Shown here in pieces: positions 57,483 to 64,000 of a stretch of 64,000 nt of DNA. This DNA is from Larkinella knui. GTDB lineage: Bacteria > Bacteroidota > Bacteroidia > Cytophagales > Spirosomataceae. Location of the stretch: assembly GCF_003858645.1 (NCBI RefSeq), contig NZ_RQJP01000004.1, positions 496,001 through 560,000 of the forward strand, given 5' to 3'. Made by a program: the position numbers and the translations under genes. The notes under the pieces are model-generated. The model was not told the DNA's origin. It ran no database searches and saw only the letters and a list, made by a program, of their open reading frames with translations. Positions within the stretch are counted from its first letter, which is position 1. The number at the start of each line of letters is the position of its first letter.

Positions 57483-59897
57483 TTAATACGTCACCAAAAT
57501 AGCGCCACGGTATTCCGGCAGCAGTGGATCATTGGTTTTGATTCGGTAGAGGTAATTTCCCGGTTCTACCTTCTGGTTGCGGTATAGGCCATTCCACGGT
57601 TTGTCGTACCCTTTCGAGTAAAACACGACTTCGCCCCAGCGGTTGTAAATCGTCACTTCGCAATTCGGAAACTGGTCGGTATTGCGAATTTCCCACGCAT
57701 CATTGATGCCGTCGTTGTTGGGCGAAAAAACGTCGGCAATGAACATCTGCTTCAGCACATCGACCAGCACGCTTTTTTCGGTTCGGCAATCACCGGGGGC
57801 GGTAACCGTCAGCTTGTACGTGGTCGGTGCTGTCGGGTTGGCATTCGGGTTCTGACTGGTTGGGTCCGAGAGGTTTTCGGGCGGCTCCCACAGAAAACTG
57901 GTGGTTTGTCCTTTAACCGTAGGTTTCAGGGTAACCGTGCTGCCCATCAGCACACTAACCCGCTCCGGCAGATTGACATCGGCGGGCGGTTCAACGCGGA
58001 TTTGCCGGGTAATCGTAACCGGGCAGGGCGTCGTGCTGCCATAGGTATAAGTTATCGTATGCAAACCCGTGCCCGCTTTGGATGGATCAAACTGATTACC
58101 GGTTACGCCCGGCCCGGAAAAAACTCCGCCGGCCGGACTGGCGGCCAGAAGCAGCGGATTCGAGCGGGTGACGCATACGGGAGCCACACTATCGAATCGC
58201 ATAGCCGGACGGGGCAGTATGGCCAGCGTTAAGGGATCCGAAAGTCCCTGACAACCATTGCCATCGGTAACCCGAACCTGATACGTTCCTGCCTGATCCA
58301 CCAGCCGGGTTGAAGCCGAACTCGATTTGCCTGGCGTCGTGTTGAAATACCATTCGTACTGGTAATTTGCCCCCGCAACGGCATCCAAACGGACTTCGCC
58401 ATCCTGACAAATTGCGGAAGCGGAGCTAACCAGCGTGGCTTTGGGGTTCGGATTGACAACAACCGCCAGACTGTCGCGGTTGCTGCACGCCAACGGCGAC
58501 GTTGCCCGTACGCCATATAAACCGGTTTTGGTAACCGTCAATGCGGTTGCGGTTGCACCTGGTAAAACCGTACCGTCCACCGTCCACTGGTATTGAACCG
58601 CCGTTTCCGGCTGAACCGACAGCACAAGCGATGATCCTTCACAAAGTTTGGGGTCTTTGCCGGGCGTAATTTTGGTGGCGGGAAGAGGCACAATCCGCGC
58701 TTTTGTGATTTTTGATGTCGTATCGTTGCCACAGGTTTTGGCAAAACTCTTGACAACAGCATACTCCCCGGCTTCATTGATGGCTAAGGTTGAAGACGTG
58801 GCACCCGGAATGTTGGAACCGTTGCGTTGCCATTGATACGACCAGAGCGGATTCGCTTCGGTGGATAACGTAGCCGTTGCGCCTTCGCAAAATGGCAAAT
58901 CCAGCGTCTCGACGCTTTTGTACGTGATTACCGGAGGAGGTGGAAAATTGGAGCCGCAATCGATAACCGGCATCTGAAACTCGCGCCGAATGGAGCCGAT
59001 CCGCACGCCATTCCGGAACTCTTCGCACAATACGGCAAAAATAAACAACCCGGTTTGGCTGGCGGTTACACTCAACTGGCCGGTTTGCGAATCAATTTTC
59101 AAGGGCGGATTGCCGGGAATGGAAACGGATGCGCTGTAGCCCGGCAACCAGTTTACTTCCGGATACGTAGCGTGTGAAAGCCCGTTGCCCGTGGTATTTT
59201 GGCCGGTATTATCGGTATAGCCCGCCAGCGGAGTCACCAGCGAATAGCGCAGTTGGTCGCCGTCCGCGTCGGTGGCCGCAAAGTTCAATTTGAAAGGTTT
59301 CCCGACGCAAATGTATTCTCCATTGGGAAAACTGAACTCCGGGCTGGAATTGGTAAAGGCGGCTCCGTTGCGCACAACGGCGGGAAACTCCATGTAAAAC
59401 AACATGCCTTCACCACCGGGATTTTGGATATTGCTAATGTCGGCACTGCGGCAACAGCGGTCCCAGACGACGTAATAACCGCCGGGATCGTTGTAGGTGG
59501 CCGGATTTAGGTAAATTTCCGTCGTATAATTCATCGCCAGTACTTTCAGGTTCCGCAAATCGGCGCAGGCCTGGTTATCGTAGCGAACCCGTTGGGAAGA
59601 CGTTTGAGTGACGTTGACGGCACTAACGCGGAGGTTGTCACTTTTCCGGAAAATATAGAGTTTGATTTCGCGTTCGTAGGTGTCGGAATTCGAGGTGGCC
59701 TGGTCGAAAAAAAGCGTGAGTGTAAGCGTATAATAGTTCGGACGGGTGGTTACCCGCAGACTCATATCTCCGCCATAAATGTGCTTTCCAAAACTCTCGG
59801 GGGTGGCGATGACCCCTAGAAATAGACTACATACGGCAACCCAAAGCCACCGAAACGCCGGAATCCCTGAAAAGAGCCGGCCCAACAACACATTCAT
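57483..59897 (-). CDS. Large secreted protein with T9SS type B sorting domain
   Basis: This 804-residue exported protein has a signal peptide in a long N-terminus (WLWVAVCSLFLGVIATPES) and a beta-rich body with repeated Ig/PKD-like units of about 80 residues between 330 and 700 (ANPLWSYQWQRNGSNIPGAT; PETAVQYQWTVDGTVLPGAT). The C-terminus matches the gliding-motility-associated (CHU_C) sorting domain: FSPNNDGINDAWEIRN, EVTIYNRWGEVVFYSKGYD, WNGLYRNQKVEPGNYLYRIK (last cited in parts). T9SS type B substrates are moved across the outer membrane and held at the surface or released. Binding function is unknown. Six or more Cys in the first 350 residues suggest disulfides. Confidence 0.88.
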   Translation of the reverse strand: MNVLLGRLFSGIPAFRWLWVAVCSLFLGVIATPESFGKHIYGGDMSLRVTTRPNYYTLTLTLFFDQATSNSDTYEREIKLYIFRKSDNLRVSAVNVTQTSSQRVRYDNQACADLRNLKVLAMNYTTEIYLNPATYNDPGGYYVVWDRCCRSADISNIQNPGGEGMLFYMEFPAVVRNGAAFTNSSPEFSFPNGEYICVGKPFKLNFAATDADGDQLRYSLVTPLAGYTDNTGQNTTGNGLSHATYPEVNWLPGYSASVSIPGNPPLKIDSQTGQLSVTASQTGLFIFAVLCEEFRNGVRIGSIRREFQMPVIDCGSNFPPPPVITYKSVETLDLPFCEGATATLSTEANPLWSYQWQRNGSNIPGATSSTLAINEAGEYAVVKSFAKTCGNDTTSKITKARIVPLPATKITPGKDPKLCEGSSLVLSVQPETAVQYQWTVDGTVLPGATATALTVTKTGLYGVRATSPLACSNRDSLAVVVNPNPKATLVSSASAICQDGEVRLDAVAGANYQYEWYFNTTPGKSSSASTRLVDQAGTYQVRVTDGNGCQGLSDPLTLAILPRPAMRFDSVAPVCVTRSNPLLLAASPAGGVFSGPGVTGNQFDPSKAGTGLHTITYTYGSTTPCPVTITRQIRVEPPADVNLPERVSVLMGSTVTLKPTVKGQTTSFLWEPPENLSDPTSQNPNANPTAPTTYKLTVTAPGDCRTEKSVLVDVLKQMFIADVFSPNNDGINDAWEIRNTDQFPNCEVTIYNRWGEVVFYSKGYDKPWNGLYRNQKVEPGNYLYRIKTNDPLLPEYRGAILVTY

Positions 59898-60040
59898 AAT
59901 AGGGTATCGTAGAAAGTTGAAGCATAAAAACGGATTAACTGACTATACAAGCACTAAATGGACGGATAATATACAAAGTTGTCGCCGGTAACGAAACAAC
60001 AAGTTGCCAAAATTGACGAAACGGTATATTGTATAAGACG

Positions 60041-60067
60041 AAAAAGCCCCGCAAAGCGTTGCGGGGC
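60041..60067 (-). terminator. Intrinsic terminator of the hydroxyacid dehydrogenase gene
   Basis: On the minus strand GCCCCGCAA, a 4-nt loop and TTGCGGGGC (60046-60067) are followed by TTTTTCG. It lies 27 nt beyond the stop codon of the dehydrogenase and before the T9SS-sorted gene. Confidence 0.9.
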
Positions 60068-60093
60068 GAGAAAAAAGATCAAAAAAATCGGGT

Positions 60094-61047
60094 TCAATTC
60101 ACGACGTTTCTCGGTTTTCCGGAAAAAAAGGCGCGAATATTTTCGGCGGTTTCGTGTAAAAGCCGCTGACGGGATTCCCGCGTGGCCCAGGCGAGGTGGG
60201 GCGTAATGAGGCAGTTACGGGCCGAAAACAGCGGATTAGTCGCCGAAGGCGGTTCCACCGTCAGGACGTCCAACCCGGCTCCGGCCAGCCGATCCTGGTT
60301 CAGGGCCTCGGCCAGATCGGCTTCGTTGATGAGTGCGCCACGGCTGGTGTTGATTAAAAAAGCCGTCGGTTTCATCCGGCTCAGCAAATCCTGGTTGACA
60401 AACGCCCGGTTTTCGTCGGTTACCGGGCAATGGAGCGTCACTACGTCGCTTTCGGCAAAAAGCGTGGCCTGGTCGACGTAGCGAATACCGGCGGGCGGTT
60501 GCTCATCGGTATGACGTCGGTTGACCAGTATCTTCATTCCAAACGCTAAACCGATGGCGGCCACCTGTTTGCCGATGTCACCGAACCCGACGACTCCCAG
60601 CGTTTTTCCGGCCAGTTCGACCAACGGGGTTTTCCAGTAGCTGAAATCCGGATTCCGCGCCCAGTCGCCCGCCCGGACACTTTCGGTGTGCAAACCCGTG
60701 TGGTGCGTCAGTTCGAGCAGGAGCGCAAACGTCACCTGCGCCACCGAATCCGTGCTGTATCCTCTGACATTGGTCACCACGATGTCGTGTTCACGGGCCG
60801 CTTTCACGTCGATGATGTCAAATCCCGTAGCCGTTACGCCGATGTACCGCAGTTTGGGCAACTGTTCGAGCGTCTGGCGGTTCATTTTTACTTTATTGAC
60901 GAGCACCATATCGGCATCTTTCAGCCGGTCGATCAATTGTTCGGGCGCGGTGCGGTCATAGAGCGTAACATGGGCGAGAGACTGAATGGGCGTCCAGTCG
61001 AGGTCGCCGGGGTTGAGGGTGTAAGCGTCTGCGTAAACGAGGTTCAT
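60094..61047 (-). CDS. D-2-hydroxyacid dehydrogenase (glycerate dehydrogenase-like)
   Basis: This 317-residue NAD(P)H-dependent enzyme has an N-terminal lid domain and Rossmann fold with GVVGFGDIGKQVAAIGLAFG near 152-171. Catalytic residues are R in INTSRGALIN, E in LTVEPPSA and H in ITPHLAWAT. Substrates may be hydroxypyruvate/glycerate or other 2-oxo acids. It lies 48 nt downstream of the alpha/beta-hydrolase gene on the same strand and may be co-transcribed. It ends with a strong terminator. Confidence 0.92.
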   Translation of the reverse strand: MNLVYADAYTLNPGDLDWTPIQSLAHVTLYDRTAPEQLIDRLKDADMVLVNKVKMNRQTLEQLPKLRYIGVTATGFDIIDVKAAREHDIVVTNVRGYSTDSVAQVTFALLLELTHHTGLHTESVRAGDWARNPDFSYWKTPLVELAGKTLGVVGFGDIGKQVAAIGLAFGMKILVNRRHTDEQPPAGIRYVDQATLFAESDVVTLHCPVTDENRAFVNQDLLSRMKPTAFLINTSRGALINEADLAEALNQDRLAGAGLDVLTVEPPSATNPLFSARNCLITPHLAWATRESRQRLLHETAENIRAFFSGKPRNVVN

Positions 61048-61095
61048 GAGCTAGGATTAAATGACGCCGAAAGATAAGGCTAAAATGGAAAGGTA

Positions 61096-62067
61096 TTACC
61101 GCTCTGCCTGCAGAACAAACTCCAGCGCCCGGCGCTCTGCCCACGTAAATTCGTCGCCACGAACGGCGAAACCCACATGCCCCCCGGTTTTGGGCGTTTC
61201 GAGATACAGGTGCGGATGGCTTTCGGCCAGCCAGGCGGGCGAACATTCGGGCGAGAGCAGCGGGTCGTTCTGGGCGTTGATGAGCAGCGCCGGAACGGCA
61301 ATACCGCCCATGTAATTGACCGCTGAAGCCTGGGTATAAAAATCATCGGCGTCGCGATACCCGTTCACCGGAGCCGAAAAATGATGGTCGAAATCGCGCC
61401 AGAGCCGGACCTGTTCCAAATTGGTCATGTCCAGTTTGCCCGGAAACCGATCGGATTTCTGCTGTAATTTAATGATGAGTTTCTTCATGAACCGGTTGCG
61501 GTAGAACCGGTTTTTGGGCAGGTCGAGCAGTTTGGCACTGGCTTCCAGATCCGTTGGTGACGAAACCGCCACGACGTTCCGGATGACATCGGGGGCATTT
61601 TTCCCGTGAACGCCTGCGTATTTCAGCACGATGTTGCCGCCCATGCTGTAGCCGACGAGCGCCACTTCCCGGTAGGGTTTGGTCCGCAAAACGTGGTCGA
61701 TCACTTCGGCGATGTCGCCAATTTCGCCGTGGTTGTAGAGCCGGAACGCCCGGTTCATTTCGCCACTGCACGATCGGCAATTCCACGCCAGAACATCCCA
61801 GCCCTGCCGGGCGAAGAGTTTGGCGGTTCCTTTGATATAATGCCGGTTGGAGTCGCCTTCCAGCCCGTGCGTCACGATGACGATTTTATCGCTTTGGCGG
61901 TCCATCCAGTCGAGGTCCACAAAATCGCCGTCGGCCAGGGTCAGCCGTTCCCGTTCATACACCACGCCTTCGACTTTGCGCAGGATGCTGGGAATGATGG
62001 TTTCAAAATGCCCATTGATCAAATACCGGGGTGCTCCGGGGTACGAAGAATGTCGGAGAACCGGCAT
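61096..62067 (-). CDS. YheT-family alpha/beta hydrolase
   Basis: This 323-residue alpha/beta hydrolase of the YheT/ABHD1-3 type (UPF0017) has the N-terminal NGHFETIIPSILRKV, the oxyanion block VIVTHGLEGDSNRHYIKG, the nucleophile elbow GYSMGGN (S141), the acid in NAQNDPLLSP and the His in TGGHVGF. No signal peptide is seen. Homologues are esterases or lipases of unknown natural substrate. It starts 64 nt from the divergent small membrane protein gene and is followed on the same strand by the hydroxyacid dehydrogenase. Confidence 0.93.
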   Translation of the reverse strand: MPVLRHSSYPGAPRYLINGHFETIIPSILRKVEGVVYERERLTLADGDFVDLDWMDRQSDKIVIVTHGLEGDSNRHYIKGTAKLFARQGWDVLAWNCRSCSGEMNRAFRLYNHGEIGDIAEVIDHVLRTKPYREVALVGYSMGGNIVLKYAGVHGKNAPDVIRNVVAVSSPTDLEASAKLLDLPKNRFYRNRFMKKLIIKLQQKSDRFPGKLDMTNLEQVRLWRDFDHHFSAPVNGYRDADDFYTQASAVNYMGGIAVPALLINAQNDPLLSPECSPAWLAESHPHLYLETPKTGGHVGFAVRGDEFTWAERRALEFVLQAER

Positions 62068-62131
62068 ACTATAACTATTTAGTCGTTAATGCTGTTAATT
62101 TTAACGAAATTTAGTTCGGTTGGTTCCCACT

Positions 62132-62596
62132 ATGGAGGTTGCAAAATATTTATCGGTTCTGGTTGCCAGTATGCTGAAGTTTGTCGGCGGTCCTGTAACG
62201 GGCGTCGCCGTAGGTCTGACGTGGGTAGAAACCTGGCTGTTTACCGTGGCCGGCATGATGGTTAGTGTGGTGCTGGTAACATACACGGGTGCGGGTTTGC
62301 AACTCCTCCTCGCCCGGTTGCGTCGCACGAAGCCGAAGCGGTTTACCCCGCGGACGCGGCTGGCGGTGAAGGTTTGGAAACGGGCCGGGATGCTGGGCAT
62401 CGCTTTCCTGACGCCCCTGCTCCTGACGCCCATCGGCGGAACGATTCTGGCAGTTTCATTTAAAGTAAGCCGTTCGCTGATCTTTGGTTACATGCTGATC
62501 AGCGCCTTGGTGTGGGGAATCATCTTTACGCTGGCGATCTACGAACTCCCGGAATTATTCAGCCGGTTTGGCGGCAACGGGATTTTACGAAAATAA
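62132..62596 (+). CDS. Small unidentified integral membrane protein
   Basis: This 154-residue protein has three or four hydrophobic segments: about 10-30 (VASMLKFVGGPVTGVAVGL), about 33-55 (WLFTVAGMMVSVVLVTYTGAG, cited in part), about 90-110 (AGMLGIAFLTPLLLTPIGGT) and about 120-140. The loop LLARLRRTKPKRFTPRTRLA is strongly basic and so probably cytosolic. ATG 62132 is used rather than a TTG at 62120. I do not recognise the family; it resembles small membrane proteins found widely in Bacteroidota. Confidence 0.7.
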   Translation: MEVAKYLSVLVASMLKFVGGPVTGVAVGLTWVETWLFTVAGMMVSVVLVTYTGAGLQLLLARLRRTKPKRFTPRTRLAVKVWKRAGMLGIAFLTPLLLTPIGGTILAVSFKVSRSLIFGYMLISALVWGIIFTLAIYELPELFSRFGGNGILRK

Positions 62597-62623
62597 AGGG
62601 ACGCGGTGGGGATTGATCCTAAG

Positions 62624-62771
62624 CCCCCGTTGTCGCTCGCGTGCCGCGAGTGACTCGTATCCTCAGGGCCTCCGGCCCGTCCCCGCACGGGTCTAAACAG
62701 TACACCAAAAGCCAGCTTCGGGCTAGAAGCCCTTCTCCTATTTCTCACTTGCGGTACGCGAGCGAGAACGG
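62624..62771. repeat. Second copy of the inverted-repeat element seen near 53.1 kb
   Basis: Left arm about 62624-62677 (CGTTGTCGCTCGCGTGCCGC, then GGGCCTCCGGCCC) and right arm about 62720-62771 (GGGCTAGAAGCCC, then TTGCGGTACGCGAGCGAGAA) match the 53018-53172 unit in order and content, with more divergence. It fills most of the 241-nt gap 62597-62837; no gene is seen there. Confidence 0.8.
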
Positions 62772-62837
62772 AGACGGAGATAGTTCCGCGAGTGGAATTT
62801 TAAGGAAATGAGATAAGCTGGATCAGTTGTTCGGCTC

Positions 62838-64000
62838 TCACAAAAACACCGAATAATACGCTTTCTTGCCCTGTACAACCGCCATAAAAACCAGTCTTTC
62901 GTTGCCAACCCAACGGGGGGCGTAATCACTTGAAGGGTTCAAACCCGGCAACAGCTTGATTTGCCGAATCTTACCCGTTGCAACGTCCCGCACCCAGAGG
63001 CTGTAGGACGTGTTGAGCCCGTCGGTTCTTGAACTCAGGAAAGCCAGCTGTTTGCCGTCGGGCGAAAACGACGGCTGGGTATCGATCCAACTGGGTTGCG
63101 TTTCAAAATAACGCACTTCGCCACTGCCATCGGGTGAATAAAACGAAAGGGTAGCCCGCCATTTATCGTTGGAATTGTCGTTCCGGGCGCGTGACAGGGC
63201 AATAAACCGACCGTCGGGCGACCAGTCCAGGCTGCTCTGGCGGATGTAATTTGATTCATGAACGGGCAAAACCGGGGTGAGGGCCGTGGCTGGGCCACCC
63301 GAGGTCGCCATTTTCCACAAACGGGATTCGTCGTTGGAAACCGTGCTGTAGGCCAGCCATTTGCCATCCGGCGACCAGGCTATCGACCCAATCCCGGTGA
63401 CATCAGCAACGGGCAGCGTTCGGCTCGTTGCCGTTTTCATATCGTAGATAATGAGTCCATTCTCCGTTTTGGACGGGTAAGCCAACTGGTTCCCATTCGG
63501 GGAAAACGAGGCTTCCGCCCCCAGCCGGGTTATTAGTTTTATCGTGATGGGCTGCTCATTTTGCAGGTCGGCAACGTAGAGTGGCGTGGCATACGTACCA
63601 GCGGTTTCCTGAACCAATACCGTGTAGACTGCTTTGGCACCATCCGGGGTTACATCGCCACCAACAACGTCATTGGTTAGTCCGAAGCCGGGGTAGTAAG
63701 CAGATTGCGAAAGAAACGCCGTGCTGGCCATGACCGGATTGGAGTTCGCGGGTGGCGCTCCTTTGTTTTTTGACACAATTCGGGCCACCAACTGCTCGCC
63801 AACGTCGGCCGCCGGAATACGAATCGATTTTGCGTCGGCGCTGAGTGTCCGGTAGGTATGAAATGCCCCCAATTCGCTGGTGGCAACCTGAACCTCGTAC
63901 TCCTGCGCTTCCACGTCGGCCACATCGGGGCAGGGGGCCGTAATACAAACGATCCGATTGGGTTCCCAACTCAGGTCATAGAAAGTGCCTGCTACGGAAA
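62838..64000 (-). CDS. PD40/TolB-like beta-propeller protein (N-terminus cut by window edge)
   Basis: At least 387 residues are visible, and the frame continues open to the right edge, so the start is outside; a GTG at 63923 is not a likely start. An N-terminal fibronectin-like segment (YDLSWEPNRIVCITAPCPDV; EAQEYEVQVATSELGAFHTY) leads into a WD40-like propeller with repeated SPDGK/SPNG blocks: FSPNGNQLAYPS, WSPDGKWLAYS, WSPDGRFIALS, FSPDGKQLAFLS. PD40 repeats are found in TolB-like and surface-associated proteins. The last residues (KKAYYSVFL) end without a sorting domain. Function unknown. Confidence 0.8.
   Translation of the reverse strand, partial: SVAGTFYDLSWEPNRIVCITAPCPDVADVEAQEYEVQVATSELGAFHTYRTLSADAKSIRIPAADVGEQLVARIVSKNKGAPPANSNPVMASTAFLSQSAYYPGFGLTNDVVGGDVTPDGAKAVYTVLVQETAGTYATPLYVADLQNEQPITIKLITRLGAEASFSPNGNQLAYPSKTENGLIIYDMKTATSRTLPVADVTGIGSIAWSPDGKWLAYSTVSNDESRLWKMATSGGPATALTPVLPVHESNYIRQSSLDWSPDGRFIALSRARNDNSNDKWRATLSFYSPDGSGEVRYFETQPSWIDTQPSFSPDGKQLAFLSSRTDGLNTSYSLWVRDVATGKIRQIKLLPGLNPSSDYAPRWVGNERLVFMAVVQGKKAYYSVFL

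Overview
The window comes from an aerobic, GC-rich member of the Bacteroidota, most likely order Cytophagales and plausibly Spirosomataceae (Spirosoma/Larkinella-like). The evidence is two SusC/SusD pairs, a FecR/ECF-sigma pair, a type IX secretion sorting domain, several CarboxypepD_reg-type TonB-dependent proteins, Bacteroidota-style promoters (TTG, about 20 nt, TAnnTTTG) and little use of Shine-Dalgarno sites. The genus is inference. I saw no rRNA, tRNA, CRISPR array, prophage or intact insertion sequence.

Layout. 1-3.8 kb: tail of an upstream gene, a threonine-aldolase-like PLP enzyme, an EamA permease, and a divergent HxlR regulator/quinone-reductase pair. 3.9-7.5 kb: membrane fatty-acid desaturase and an outer-membrane TonB-type receptor. 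7.9-13.7 kb: J-domain protein, an orphan permease/binding-protein fusion, a DUF1207-like protein, M20 dipeptidase and PlsY. 13.9-25.1 kb: a minus-strand glycan-type locus (ECF sigma, FecR, STN-SusC, SusD, ThuA, and a 1061-aa SGNH-like/propeller/cytochrome c protein). 25.4-29.0 kb: acetyltransferase, ABC ATPase, a second permease/binding-protein fusion and a P-loop kinase-like protein. 29.2-32.5 kb: M28 peptidase and a PYROXD2-like flavoprotein. 32.6-45.9 kb: a sulfatase locus. 45.9-54.6 kb: cytochrome c, PQQ-type sugar dehydrogenase, ArsR regulator and an RND efflux system. 54.7-64 kb: fatty acid hydroxylase, methionine-type aminotransferase, a T9SS-sorted protein, hydroxyacid dehydrogenase, YheT-like hydrolase, a small membrane protein and a truncated beta-propeller protein.

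The most interesting region is the sulfatase locus. A predicted promoter is followed by a 37-codon ORF whose peptide ends in five consecutive cysteines and a leucine, then by a terminator-like hairpin with a T-rich tract, and then by SusC, SusD, two Cys-type sulfatases, a lipoprotein formylglycine-generating enzyme with both active-site cysteines, a TauE/SafE exporter, a TlpA-like protein, an unknown 89-aa protein and a ChrB-AraC fusion. I read this as a sulfated-glycan (sulfur) acquisition locus with a candidate cysteine-sensing leader. The leader assignment is inference from codon content and context.

Two other points stand out. Both permease/binding-protein fusions carry a substrate-binding domain whose halves are in the reverse order of the family, an apparent circular permutation. 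The gaps between genes also hold several families of palindromic repeats, including a 423-bp element with 43-bp terminal inverted repeats and degenerate 20-bp tandem units between susD and the first sulfatase.
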